Positions 35,040 through 46,644 are shown, numbered from the stretch's first letter. The stretch: DNA of 64,000 bases from Massospora cicadina (GCA_022478985.1 JAKSZP010007911.1:62001-126000); one strand, 5' to 3'. The notes: generated by a model from the letters alone, not told the origin. Made by a program: numbers and translations.

Positions 35040-35995
35040 TTAGACCTTAAAAATGATTACAAGCCTATATGATGGCTAAGTATCCTTGCCTGGTTACCAT
35101 GTAATTACACTTGTACTTATTAAAGGAATGATTTCTTTGGTTTCTGGGTTCTCCTCCCTTTTATCTTTGACTAAAAGAGTAAAGCTTATATATCTGTAAG
35201 AGACGCATTGAACTACACCATAAAGTCTGATCAAAGTTAGGGTATTTCATAATAGGGGATTCAGGAAGAGCTTTCTGCAGTTGGTGGAAGAAAATTTTGC
35301 ATTCATGTGACCAATGAAAGGTGATTCATCCTTGGAGTAAATGTAATAATGGTTTGGAAAATTGTGAAAATTCCTTTATAAATCAACGGTGGTATTCAAC
35401 CATTCTGAGAGATAACTGGATATATAGCTTACTTTCAGGCTCTCTCATTAAATTTAGGTCATCAACTTTTTGTGGTTGTGACCATATTCCTTATGTGTTG
35501 ACAATATAACACAATTCTATTTGGGACTAAAAAACTGGCTTTTGCTAAGTTTAATCCTTTACTGAGCTCGTGCCAACCTCCAAGAGACCTCTTCCTGATG
35601 CGCTGGGTGTTGGGCAAACATTTTTGAGAACACATAATATCTTTAAGATAGACCATGGTGCAATAGATCCTCAATTATCCCAAAATAGTGTACATCACCT
35701 ACAAGAAGGTGGTCATCACGTTTCACAGTCCCTGGGGCATATGAGTTGACAGAATAACACTTGAGATATAATAATCGCACACTTTTCTTGGTCTTTATGA
35801 GGCAGGTCAATATGCCAATATCTGATGATGAAATCTAAAGCAGTAAAATACTTAGCTCTTCCTAACTAGTCCAAAACATCATCTATTAAAGGTAAAGAAT
35901 AAGAAACCTTTCTAGTTATGCCATTTAAACGGCAATAATCAAAGATGTAACTATTGGAGCCATTTTTTTCTTAACTATGAGCGCGAGACTGGCCC
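35040..35995 (-). pseudogene. RT and RNase H of element F
   Basis: RT fingers and palm: RLNGITRKVSYSLPLIDDVL, then GRAKYFTALDF and DQEKCAI (35740-35960), followed by TMVYLKDIM (35650-35665), where the YLDD box reads YLKD. The thumb (MVEYHRXFIKEFSQFSKPL) is near 35385. RNase H text further left is very degraded, and the integrase zinc region (34620-35040) is not readable. Confidence 0.65.
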
Positions 35996-36649
35996 TTGGG
36001 CTGCGTGAGGGGTAATCATTCCTTAATTTATGCTTTTCTAACTCCTTTTGCACTTATTTAAACTGGACTTACTTATTCATATTGGCTGCAAAAATGGTTT
36101 GCATCTTCAGTGTCAACATGATGCTGGGTCACCACAGCACATACAAGGTTGTATTTGTCCGTTGCAAATACCTGAGCATGTTTTTGTATGAGGTCCAACT
36201 CTTGGTTTATTTATCATCAGTTTGTCCATCGAGTTTCTCATGGTATTGACTGCACAATTTGGTAGATACGGCTCATGTAAGCCAAACTCTATTAAATTTT
36301 TAAAACTCACGCACTTCTCAAATTTCTTCCAGCAGAATAAGGTGTACAAAAGCGATTTTCTGCTCTCTTAAAGAATATTTTGTAGGTAATTAGGTTGGCA
36401 AGTAATACACAAATCCCCTGGTAGCCAGAATTATATTCAAGGATCTGCAAAAGGTTCAGACCTCAACTGTTGCCAATTGTAACAAATCTCTCCTACCAAT
36501 TCTTCAGGTAGCTCAAGTTCATTCTTGTGGACACCACACGCTGTTCTCCATGGTATATAACACAATACTTGGAGGCTCTAAGGGTGTGGCGTTATTCTCT
36601 AGAATAGAGGCAGGAGGAGGGGAACTTCTGTGACTCACTTGTTGATAAC

Positions 36650-37060
36650 AGATTGGGACTACATCATTATATACACATTAATAAAATTATTCTCATGGGT
36701 GATGTAGGTCCATTTATCCCTTGAACAGTCAAGAGGTAATGTTTGACCTAGGATAGTGAAAGTATACTCCTCATAGTTTATAACAGCTCCATAAAATTTA
36801 AGAAAGATAGAACAAACAAGAAATTGGTAGTTATCATTTGGAAAGCGCAATAGCAGGTGCACTAACCTGTAAACAAACCTCATTGCTAACGCTCTATACT
36901 CTATTTAGTAGTGATACCATCAGGTACCGCTTTATCATAATATTGATGATATGCTATATTAGGAGCTAGCCTCAACGTTTTGTGAACTAATTGAATATTT
37001 AATTCACAGGAGCACCACTGTCAACAATGGCTTGCACCTAAACTTTATATTACCAAAAAT
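36650..37060 (-). pseudogene. aspartic protease of element F
   Basis: The active-site loop AIVDSGAPVN is intact on the minus strand (codons for DSG at 37014-37022). The C-terminal part YQFLVCSIFLKFYGAVINYE lies in the ORF 36659-36883. Stops separate the two. The stretch 36000-36650 links it to RT without recognisable domain. Confidence 0.6.
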
Positions 37061-37399
37061 TGATATAGATACAATAGGAAAAGTAGTGTAACCCCATTTT
37101 ACTATGATAATGGAAAAAGCATTGACTTGAATAATCATGGTCTTTATCTGTTTCAATAAATTGGGGGTTATGGGTCTTGGAAAGTAGTGCAACTTTAACC
37201 TCTTTTAAAGGAAGTAAAAATTAACGCTCTTTGGTGTCTTCAAATTAATATGTTCAATAATTTGGGTAAAGTAAGGTTTAAAGGCATCTTCTTATCCCTC
37301 TCATTACATGGACACTTGCTGACCTCTTTGATGAATGACACCATTGGACTGCTATGATCAGATTTTCAGTAAGAGGAACATGCCTTTTTGGACTTTAGA

Positions 37400-38030
37400 A
37401 CAAGCCTGGATAATAACTTGCAGTAGAGCATCTCCCTCTACTGCTGAGATTCTTTTAGCTGGATGGCATTTTCTTGAGACGTCACAAGGTTCACCCCAGG
37501 GCGATGTCAAGTAAAGGTGGCAGCGTAGTGTCCTTTAGATTTGAAGATACAACAAGTTATCTTGGCTATGTTGCAGAATTTTCCAAAATTCCCTAGGTAG
37601 GGAGGGAAGCTCTCCAGGGTCCCTCTATCTTCATTCATTCTTGAATGTCAGCTGGTTTGCGCTCCTACATTATGTGGTCCATATGTAACTTCGCACCTCT
37701 TTGGTATCTAATGATAAAGGGTGTATCTAGTCTCTTTCACAAGTTCTGGAAGCAGAGAGTGTTATATTCCAAGTTTTTCTCAGTGGAATTATGAAGCGTG
37801 AATCTGACGTCAAAGTCCACCATAACTTTAGCTCTCAACAACACCTGGGATTTATGGCAAAAATGGCCGGTAAAATTGGTAATTTTGTGTTCTTCTTGAA
37901 CTGAGATTTCAAAAATTCTGCCTTCTGAGTAGCCATGCGTTTGAGCTTCTGAACATTCATAAAAACCAAATTTTACATTAGCAAATGTCCAATATTCTTC
38001 AAACAAGTACAGCATGATAAGATCTAAATT
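37400..38030 (-). pseudogene. gag capsid part of element F
   Basis: The 92-codon ORF 37737-38015 contains HKITNFTGHFCHKSQVLLRA and DFDVRFTLHNSTEKNLEY. This is the pattern of Ty3 capsids, where a helix (YTRHF---) is followed by a D--FT-LNGL segment. Downstream text is broken. Upstream, the gag is interrupted by a solo LTR. Confidence 0.6.
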
Positions 38031-38039
38031 CTTTGCCTA

Positions 38040-38770
38040 AACATATTATCATAGTAGTGGATTTATAAATATCATCAGCCTTATGTATGTTCATATTAAA
38101 CATTTATCAAAAATAATTTGAAAATTTACATGTTTGCCATATTTTGAAGATATACTAGATTAAATTTCTGGAATCATGGATAGAAAATTTCCTGATTGTT
38201 ATAATTTTGGAGTTTTCAAATAATCAGCTTAATAGATTATGCATATCAGTTTTGTCCGCTGGGATTTTATTTATAATAATAGAATTTATAGCAAATGTTG
38301 GAATTTCATGAAGTGATTACTAGTGTTGGTTTAATTCCTTATGAAAGATTAACCTATCTTACTAGATTTGATTCTGCCAGTTTACTAATGTTCCGTTGGG
38401 ATGATTCCCAATAGTGTTTGCAAGTGTTTCAATTATTAATTTTTTTTATTAATAAAAGAAATTATCTTGCGCTTTTTTCAGGGTTTTTACCAGTTGATGA
38501 GGGTTTATTATTAGTTCTGAAGCGTTGGTAACGCTTGAATTGCCAGAAAATTGTGCATAACCTTAAAGTACCACGACCTGCTATCAATGGGTAAATGGCT
38601 CATTACATAAGCATGTTGTAGATTAGTAAAGGTCAATGTACTGGGGTTGGTTAATGGTTTTGGGACATGCTCTTTATAAATCCAACCTATGAGAAGTAAT
38701 TGCCTAGTTAGTAGTGAAAATTAAATTAGGTGAAAAAATTCTTTTCTCAGACGGCTCCTAAGGGCTAGAT
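38040..38770 (+). repeat. probable solo LTR in the gag of F
   Basis: An ORF-free block separating two gag-like parts. It carries the palindrome TTGGGATGATTCCCAA (38396-38411) in a context like A's LTR (CTAATGTT before, AATAGTGTTTG after). Borders and TSD are not resolved. Confidence 0.4.
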
Positions 38771-38886
38771 TCATTGACAATGGATGCTGTTCCCATTGAG
38801 GTATCATTGGACGAGTTGGACTTCAAATTCCTCTATAGATCTCTTAAATTTAGTAAAGAGGAGCATAATTTATGAGTGTTATTATT

Positions 38887-38902
38887 TTTTAGTACTAGAT
38901 GG
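38887..38902 (-). mobile_element. microretroposon 3a (16 bp)
   Basis: TTTTAGTACTAGATGG in plus orientation, the reverse of the common body, between TGAGTGTTATTATT at 38873-38886 and the same at 38903-38916. It is the shortest copy in the window. Confidence 0.85.
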
Positions 38903-38916
38903 TGAGTGTTATTATT

Positions 38917-38966
38917 TTTTTTTTTTAGTACTAGATGGTCCCAACCCAAGGGGGGGGATTCATCGA
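38917..38966 (-). mobile_element. microretroposon 3b (50 bp)
   Basis: Same orientation as 3a, next to it, between TGAGTGTTATTATT at 38903-38916 and at 38967-38980. It is the longest copy, adding GGTCCCAACCCAAG, a G-run and ATTCATCGA, so it shows more of the parent RNA. The three copies of the target mean two insertions at the same site. Confidence 0.88.
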
Positions 38967-38980
38967 TGAGTGTTATTATT

Positions 38981-40773
38981 TTTAATGTTATACTTTTTTT
39001 AAATTGTGCTCTTGTGATTAAAGTTGTAAGCATAGTTTTCCTTTGTCTATATTTGCTCTCAAAATTATATGATTCTTGTATTAAGAGTGGAAGGGAGAGA
39101 TTACCTTGTTATATAGAAGTTTGCCCACTATAGAGGAAGAGTTGAGGGGATAGTTTTGCCTTTGATTTACTTTATTTATAAGTGCCATTAAGTTTGTTAA
39201 AGAAGTTTTTCATTACCCATCTATAGGAGAAACCCTGAGCAGATTTAACACATTTGATTGTGAATAAAACAGCTAGGATTATTGTCTTTATAAAATTATC
39301 ACTGTATGAATAAGAGTTTATATTTTTCTTCAATATGTTCAGCGACATTGAAACTGTGCAGTAAACCCAAAAAGTTTACACTGATCCAGAAGTCATTGGC
39401 GCAGCGCTGATCTAAGGTTCTGGGTTACTAAAACTTGACTCTTTCAGGGGCTGGGGTCTCCACCAAAGGAGGCAAAGCAAACTGTGAGGGTAAACATAGT
39501 GGTTGGGATGATGCTTTGGCTCTTAGGTGCCTTTTATTCCAAGAGTTCCTCTTCTAATATCTGTGAACAAGAAGGAGGCAGATTTTGATGAGGGCATTGA
39601 AATTACCATCCTTTATCTTAATTCCAATTTTATGCTTCTATGGGGTACAGTTTTTCTGTTCTTGAAGGCATTGCAGCTTGAATGGTTGCAACTCTGTGTT
39701 TGCTCCTTTGCATGTTAAGCATACTAGTATGTAAGTCCTCCAATTCACGTTTATGATAGTTTCCATTTAAGAGATTCGCGTAAATAGCATCATAGCTCAT
39801 TGTTTGACTAATTGAGGTCTCTGCTCTATTGTTGGAGCATCTGGACTAATCCTCTCATTACTTTGATATACTGCTGCATATCATTTTGTTGATTCATTAT
39901 TTTGGTACAACTTGTACAGGAGGTGGTTAGTGGTCTCATTGTTGTTTCCTAAAATCTGTGCAGAAAACCCCATTTTTCAATAGGTATTATTCAAGGGCTT
40001 TCACTGCCTCAGCCTGACGAGTTATATTTCTCAGAGTGAAAGGCTGCGTTTGACCTCCTCCCTGAGGCGATTTAACCCCTGGATATACTCATTTATGCTT
40101 CCACAGTTGTCTAAGGCTTGATATCCTATAGCCAATATGTCTTAATTTATTTGAATAATTATTTTAACTAATCACTTTGAGATTTAAACACTAAGGTTGT
40201 GGTTTTTGTCAATAGCCTGGTAACCACCTTGAAATCCAGTTTATGCTGCCTAATCAGGTCCTGCTTTACTTCAACAATTTTTTGGCTTCTGTTAAACACT
40301 TCCATTTTTAGAGCATGGTGGTGAAAAATGGTCAACTAGTATTTTCACGGTGGTTGGAGATATCCAGCAATCTATTGCTCCATCTGAGATATTCTATCAG
40401 CTTTGTTGTATTAGATATGCCTCAGAGACTAAGACCTCATATTAAATCATTTAATTTTATTTCTGCTTACACTAAAATAAAGTGAGCACTCAATCAGAAT
40501 GTTTGTGGCCTTAGAGCCTAAATATATCGATTTAACATTTACCCAATCTGTAACAGCTTCTCCGCGGTGGACATTTAAGTCTCAAATCACTAAAAAACAA
40601 ATATTATACTGGAATACAACATTTTCCAATGCCAGTCAATTAGGAGTAGGATGATTAACAAGAAGGCGGTGGATTAGCAGTTCTTACCATTTCCTTTAAT
40701 GATTTGGGTTCATGGTAGGGCTTAAAATTTACTCTTTTCCACTACCACAACCGTCTGTAGTAAGCACCACTCT
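38981..40773 (-). pseudogene. gag N-terminal region of element F
   Basis: Minus-strand text between stops with helical character (for example MESYHKRELEDLHTSMLNMQ at about 39705-39765 and INEYIQGLNRLREEVK near 40080) follows the PBS at 40751-40769. It resembles the long helical leaders seen in A and E. No firm domain. Confidence 0.4.
40751..40769 (-). other. primer-binding site of element F
   Basis: Minus strand TGGTGCTTACTACAGACGG, four bases inside the LTR. Close to the PBS of element A. Confidence 0.5.
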
Positions 40774-41148
40774 TGTAGCGTGCAAGTTCCTTTACTCGCT
40801 ACTTTCACATGTTATGGTTGGCTGGTTCAACTCTAATACTACCATATAGCATGATTATGTGGTAAAATTCTTGATTCTTTAGTATAGGTAAGCTACGCTA
40901 AAGATCTACACAAATAAAATGAAATTTACCAATTAAGGCAGTATTTTATTTAGGGTAATAAATTTCTATATAGATGAGTCTCTTTGTTTAAGATGTAGTA
41001 GTGCTATCATTATAAGAATAATTGACTATTGTCTAATGCAATCGTGAAAAGCAATAGATATTAGGAAAAATTTGTTTGGAAGTCGTGGGGCTGACTTGAA
41101 TACAATACGTTTATGGGGAGAACAAGTAATAAGGTTAGGACTGTGGTA
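40774..41148 (-). repeat. 5' LTR of element F
   Basis: 375 bp, aligned with 32183-32571. Confidence 0.75.
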
Positions 41149-42149
41149 AGACTCTAATTTAAAAACTGTTAATTAAGTTAATCAAATATATAACAAGTGC
41201 TAAGTGTCATATAAATGGAAATATAGCATTAAAGTATGATGGCACAATTGTACCAGTCAGAATCTGCACTTCTTGATAGATGTGGTCATCAAAATTTGGC
41301 TAAAATTTCATCCTTCTTGATTTGTATACCCATGAAATCCTGTTTGTGGCTAGCCATCTATTCAGGGTTGCAAAACTCATTTATAGTCGTCTCCTTGGCA
41401 TTTTCATATATCCAATTATCCCCGTTTTAGAGGGGCAACACTAGATTTTACTAATGGTTGTCTAAATAGTTGTAACTATACCCCTTTTTTACAATTGTCA
41501 TAAATGAATTTTATCATTAAAAAAGATGGAAAAAGGCCAAGGCGTTATCCTGGTAGAAGATGTATTTTAAAGTATCATAAAATTCATCAGTAACTACTGT
41601 GACATGAGGTACTCAACTGGTTACTCTACTGACCACTGGGATATTCTAAGAAGTCTCTAAAGGTGCTGCAAAAACCCCAGGAATATTTATTGGGGGCTGT
41701 AATTTCACAACAGAAATTACTTCATCTAAATCATCTTGGCTATATACGCCTCCTTCTGAGTGCAGTTGCACATATGACTTTAAGATCCTGTAACACCTTT
41801 AAGATTTATGTCACATTGTTTTAACTAATAAATCATTCTTTGTATGCTTCTCAAGCAGCCTTCTGAAACAATGATTTATTGATTATTTCAATATCATTCC
41901 TCTTCAAGAAGGTGACTTTTTGAACAGGCAATTATTGACTTTCATGACCTGCTCTATTTCTGCCTCATTTTTTGTTACTCGTTCATCCAAGGTAGTCAGA
42001 TCATATCATATTGCCAAATTCAAAGTATTCTTCTTCACTGTATCCAGTTCGCTCCACAAATTACAAAGATTGTTCTTATAAGACTTGTTGAAGATAACTC
42101 TGAAGTGCTATTTAGCCTGGAACTCAACTACCCCTGTAGTGAACAAAAA
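41149..42149 (-). pseudogene. gag N-terminus of element E
   Basis: After the PBS (42131-42149, minus strand TTTTTGTTCACTACAGGGG) the minus strand reads LWSELDTVKKNTLNLAI, then LDERVTKNEAEIEQVMKVNN, a coiled-coil-like leader as in A. Near 41500-41560 it reads YQDNALAFFHLF, parallel to the DNAPAFLQIF of A. It is cut at 41149 by element F. Confidence 0.55.
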
Positions 42150-42616
42150 TGTAACTTTTAAGGGTTTACTGCACAAGCTTGTTTTTATTTAGTTTAAAGA
42201 TAGGTTATGGTGATAGTTGTATAAAAACAACTATTTAGCTTATTATTCTATCAACAAATGATGATAATATCGCTTAGGTATTCTCTAAAGGATGGTACTG
42301 ACAAACTTTCAGCTGATAACTTGACAGTGATATGTAATAGGGAAATTATCACTTCACTCTTGCATAAGAGTTCTTGAGAGAAAAATAGATAAAGGAAACT
42401 ATTTAATACACATTTGAACAATAAAAATTGTATTACAATCTAATTTTATAAACTTTGTCATTATTAAATAAAATCAAAGGGATTATATAGGAATTTAGTG
42501 CTATAGATTTCTGGTTAGCAACCCAATAGGAACGGCATTTGTTACCAATGAACTTAACTCTAAAGAGAAATCTCAAAATAATGAAATCTTTGATTTATTC
42601 AAGGTAAGTCGACCAG

Positions 42617-44555
42617 GGGATGGACATTACTGAAACTGAAAACTAAAACCTAACATAACAAATTGATTTAAACAAAACGCCCAAAGTGAGCGGATTGAAT
42701 GATACACACCAAATGATAACAAACAACCAGGTGGGGCAGCAGAAAACTTCTTATCTGACCATGGCGGAAGGTGATGGAGGATTGGGGGGCTCATCTTTAG
42801 CAGCTTCCTCATCCCAGAGTAGGGCATGGGTCAAGGCGGAGAGCAAGGGCGTCAGGGCATTGGCGTAATGTGGTTCAATATCACTAATATTGGTATCTCA
42901 TGGAAATTGCTAGCTAAAAAATGGCTCTGATATACTCAGCTAAAGCTTTTTCAGCTTTGATGCGGGCGTCTAGGAGTTTAATAAATGTGGTAATATCGGT
43001 TTGGGTAATCTTAGCTTTAGGATTCCATGCTACAGTTACCACATTCTGGATAGCGTCATTGACATCTTTGTGTAATTGATTCATTGTATTCTTACTTTGT
43101 GGGGTGAGGGTTGAGGAGATACCAGGAGGGAGAATACCTCCTGTGTGCATCGCCACTGATTTGGTGACAGCTTTGTGGAGGGGACAACAATCTGACATGG
43201 CAGCTGCTTCAACTGCAAGCTGGTGGTCACTGCAAAATAGTTAAGCATTTGTCTGTGAGGTATATAAATTAGGTGGGTATTTGCTTTCCAATTCAGAATT
43301 AATGAACCACTCGATTTTTAGAGATGGTTATTCAATGAAATTACCTGATTCGTCAATTTCAGTCAATAACTCTCATGGGTTCTGGTTGAATTAAATTGGG
43401 TAATAGGCATATGGCTGAGGTTTGATTGGTTCATTGGAGGAAGCATGGGAGCAAACTGGGGTCTAAGCTGGTGCTTGATTAAAAAGAGCATATGTGGTAC
43501 AGGGGCGAAGAGGAGGCTGATTGGTGGCTGCAGACGCAGTTTCAGCAACAGGTTTTGGGGGAGGGAAGGTAGGATCGTACCCCATACAGAAACTGGTGTG
43601 GGGTGAATGGCAGATCGGAGTCTGGCAGATAAAAAACAGAACTGTTGGAAGCAACTAAGAAAGGGCTCTTACGTTTTTAGTGGTTAAACTTGAAACAGGA
43701 TGGACAGATCATCCGCCTGTCCTTAAATGCAGGCCCAGAATGGATAGTCAGGGGCAGAAGGAATGATGGCGCATGGGTGATTTGACAAGGCAACTTTACT
43801 AAATTCAGGGCTAATTTTGGAAAACGCACAAGGCCCAGCGAGGTGTGTGGCCCCATTTAGGACCACAAATTGTAATATGGGGTTGAAGCCATAGGCTGCC
43901 AAACTGCCCATCAGCTCCTGGTGAAGCACCGCAGAAGAGGTGGGTGGGCAAACCAGTGAACTGAACTACCAAAGCGGTATCTGCTGGAAGCCAGGTCTGA
44001 ATTGTGGGGAGAGGGATACCCTGGAAAACCAAGGGCACAGTTGCCACAGTGGCGGCGTCAGCTTCAACTGTGAATCTGAGATCAAGATAACCCTTATAGG
44101 GGCGGAAATCAATAAAACTGGCAGAGTTCATCACCGCTTGAGCCATTTTGATAATGGCTTGGTTGTGGTAAGGGAAAAGTTTCCCATAATTGACCCTAAG
44201 GCCAAAACATGTGTAGCTCTGGGGGAGCACCAGGGGCAACAAGGAACTGCTTGGGTATGAGCGAGGTGGGCGTCATGATCCTTGGGAGTAACGAATTGTC
44301 CCAGGGTTTAATATGACTGGATGAGCCAGTCTGAGTGCATTTTCCCGCTGGATGAAAAATGGCAGGGGGAGCTTTGCCGCTGCCACACACTGAAGCAGCT
44401 GGCGGGGTATCCAAGGACTTTGGAGAAAAACTACATTGGGCCATCAAAGTTTACTTCTTTTGTTTTCCATAAAATTTACTCAGAAAGATATGGCAAGCAG
44501 GAAGAAAAAAATAAAGTAATCTTTATCCACATATTAAAATCCACTACTTAATTAG
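42617..44555 (-). mobile_element. insert 'H' carrying an orphan gene
   Basis: A block of about 1.94 kb inserted in E's LTR. It is more GC-rich than its surroundings and carries a minus-strand reading of about 500 codons, homologous to the plus-strand reading at 62394-64000. I found neither LTRs, inverted repeats nor an A-run at its ends; borders are from the LTR alignment only (+/- 20 bp). It could be a LINE-type ORF1 piece, a gag-only element or a retroposed gene. Confidence 0.5.
42768..44447 (-). pseudogene. orphan Gag/ORF1-like protein, copy 1
   Basis: Read from 44447 leftwards in four open pieces (44196-44447, 43811-44242, 43363-43654, 42914-43198). Key parts: NYGKLFPYHNQAIIKMAQAV, FIDFRPYKGYLDLRFTVEAD, then VPLVFQGIPLPTIQTW and VVQFTGLPTHLF. 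A proline-rich middle follows. The end is helical with HKAVTKSVAMHTGGILPPG and DARIKAEKALAEYIRAIF. All of these align with the copy at 62394-64000. The G-x-L-x-L-R-F ... PL-F-G-PL ... V-F-GLP layout recalls the domain that precedes zinc knuckles in some LINE ORF1 and Gag proteins (DUF4283-like), but no CCHC is visible. Two or three frameshifts. Confidence 0.5.
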
Positions 44556-45002
44556 TTATGAACCTCCTGGGTAATTTTCAAAAAAGTGTGTAACAACGCC
44601 TTATCCAAGACAGAAGACCAAACTTTACAGGCTAGCAACCTGGTTAGTAATGAGACCATACGCCTAATAATAAACAGGTACCCAATCAGGCTAACCTGAA
44701 ATTTACTGCCATGAAAAGCATTGTTAACACTTCAGTAACTATAAAAACACCCATATTAAGTGGTGAAACCCCATGATCGACCCACTTAAGAAAATCAATT
44801 AAATTATATAAATAAACTTATGGAATTCCTACAACAATAACATTGAGAATTATCCTTGATAAAATATTAATAATCATATTGGAATTCATAAACATTTGAC
44901 TAGTTAATGATTATAGGGAAACAATCTTAAAAAGTTATTGAACATCAAAAGCTCCAACATCTGTTAAGGTTGCTTATTACTAAAGTGAACTAGAGTGAGA
45001 CA

Positions 45003-45928
45003 AGACAAACTATTATTATGATCCTTCAAAGATAGATAATGCAGACATTCCAAAGTTTATGTCAGGGACTGGAATATATTTAACCCAGTCTGGCATAGCA
45101 ACTTGTGAACTTGCCATGCCTGAGCTAAGAGTCCAGTATAACAAGGGTAGGATGAGGATAAAAATATAACAGCTGTGAATAAAGGTCTGTTGGGCCCTAA
45201 TATAGGTTGTAGAGTTTCAGCTAGTCCAACCCCTGTTAAGGCCAATATACCAGTGACGGTGGGTAATTGTGAAATTGGGTTAATGGAAATAGTTGGATTT
45301 TCAGGGTTGTTAAATTGATATAAGCTTGAAAATAAAGATCCTTGTACTTTACTAAGGATCAAAAGCAGTTAAATCAAATAAGTATTTAGAAGCATCTTAA
45401 CTTTATTGACTGCAAGGAATGATTTTAGAAATATTCAGCTTATATACACTTTTCAGACTAATTGAACTAGCTTTAGGGCTTACTTGATTCTTATCTAGCT
45501 TTAGATTCTTAAGGCTCCTTCTGTCTTAGATAACCAAAGCTTATACTAGTAGTCAACTGTCTAGTTAGGACTACTAAGACCTGGCCCCAGGTGTTTCAAT
45601 GTTCAATTCAGATTTGATAGGCTTGAATCGACTCATCTGACTCATTATTTGTTCTGCTATGTGATTTTGCTATCATCTTCGATTATTTAAGCTGATTTCA
45701 TATAACATATATTCTACTAATAAGAACTGATATATCAGGGTTATCTTTCATGTCAGGCTTTGCCCTGACAGTCTGCATTAATTAATTTTATATAAATTTC
45801 TATATAGCTAATAAGGCCAAAAATTAAGAATAATGCAAAATAATTAGTGGCTGCTGTACACAATTGCAAAACTAGTATCATTCTGTAAAGCTACTAAAAC
45901 GATATCATTATAAATCATAAATAGAGAT
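45003..45928 (-). other. host block between E and M with a small hydrophobic ORF
   Basis: A minus-strand ORF (45057-45362, 101 codons) reads ISQLPTVTGILALTGVGLAE and PLFTAVIFLSSSYPCYTGLL, with one or two possible membrane segments. The stretch to its right (45370-45928) is ORF-free and could be an LTR. The arrangement resembles the start of gag in D and G, but no second copy is present and the identity is open. Confidence 0.3.
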
Positions 45929-46061
45929 AGATATGTTATAAAATCGGTGATATAGGTAATATCCGCCATAAGAGTTTCACAGGGTTAAGCCCTTTGAGCA
46001 ATGGATTACCAATACAGAAATTTCTATCCTAAGTAAATCACAATAAACTTTTATATATATA

Positions 46062-46644
46062 CATATTGCATTCAAAAAGTTCTGGGACTAATGCTATTAA
46101 GGACACAACTTTTCAAATAAATGAAATTTTATTATTTTATTCAACATACAACCCTTCCCTCTCTATACAAATTTTAGATCGCTCATACAATTGTTGAAAG
46201 GAATGTGCATAGTTCTCCTTTGAAATTGTGTTTAAAACAGCTGTCACATTCTTCTGAATTGTCTCTACATTATCAAAACGCTGCCCCTTCTGTGCCACCT
46301 TCAGCTTAGGGAACAGAAAGAAGTCAGCCGGAGCCAAATCTGGTGAGTAGGGTGGATGGTTAATCACTGTGACTAATTTTCCAGCGAGAAATTGTGAGAC
46401 AATCAATGATGAGTGGACTGGAGCATTGTCATGCCGAAGAAACCACTCCCCTGATTGGTACATTTCTGGCCTAACCCTGCGAATTCTTTTCAAAAGGCGA
46501 TCAAGTACCTCTTTGTAAAATGGTCCAGTTACAGTCTGGACGGGTGGCAAGGGTTGTCACATAGTGTTCCAGCTGTGACACAGAGATAGCTCCATCTGTA
46601 TGTCTATAGCAGCATCAGTCCCAGGACTTTTTGAATGCACTGTG
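46062..46644 (-). mobile_element. internally deleted mariner-like transposon
   Basis: 583 bp bounded by terminal inverted repeats of about 33 bp (46062-46095 and 46611-46644; core GCATTCAAAAAGT and CTGGGACT), flanked by TA within TATATA on both sides. The partner LTR of M at 59630-59645 lacks it and reads TTTATATAAATATAGGAAGC, an empty site. Full-length mariners are about 1.3 kb; this one keeps only the 3' half of the transposase gene. Confidence 0.88.
46137..46550 (-). pseudogene. mariner transposase, C-terminal 137 codons
   Basis: An open reading with the second and third catalytic aspartates of the mariner DD34D triad: RHDNAPVHSS and, after 34 residues, the D of PYSPDLAPADFFLFPKL. The DNA-binding helix-turn-helix part and the first aspartate are missing, so it cannot transpose itself. 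In-frame preservation suggests it is young relative to its surroundings. The type is common in animals, so a horizontal origin is possible in a fungus. Confidence 0.9.

Larger units (their letters stand above)
32183..41148 (-). mobile_element. Ty3 retrotransposon 'F', nested in E
   Basis: Direct repeats of about 380 bp at 32183-32571 and 40774-41148 enclose minus-strand gag, protease, RT, RNase H and integrase. E's gag reading is found on both outer sides (ends 41149, resumes 32182). A PBS lies at 40751-40769. The interior contains a solo LTR at about 38040-38770 and two microretroposons. The flanks GATCTC and AGACT are not a clean TSD. Confidence 0.75.
29504..45002 (-). mobile_element. gag-only LTR retrotransposon 'E', interrupted by F and H
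   Basis: LTR of about 990 bp at 29504-30495 and its partner at 42150-45002, the latter split by a 1.9-kb insert. Without nested element F the internal part is about 2.7 kb with a Gag like that of A and no pol. LTR starts (TGTAAC...TTTACTGCACAAG) resemble A, and a PBS (42131-42149) is present. The TSD is not clear. Confidence 0.7.
42150..45002 (-). repeat. 5' LTR of element E, split by insert H
   Basis: Blocks 42150-42616 and 44556-45002 align in order with 29504-30495. The interruption has no counterpart in the left LTR, which dates H after E. A relic of the palindrome is at about 44840-44862. Confidence 0.7.

Noticed and set aside
28542..45928. K and the block 45003-45928 as one element interrupted by E
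   Set aside because: Orientation fits, but I could not align LTR or gag parts across E, so the link stays unproven.
46062..46644. Taking the mariner as proof of an animal genome
   Set aside because: Mariners of this type move between kingdoms; one copy does not decide the host, and the Ty3 elements leave a fungal host possible.
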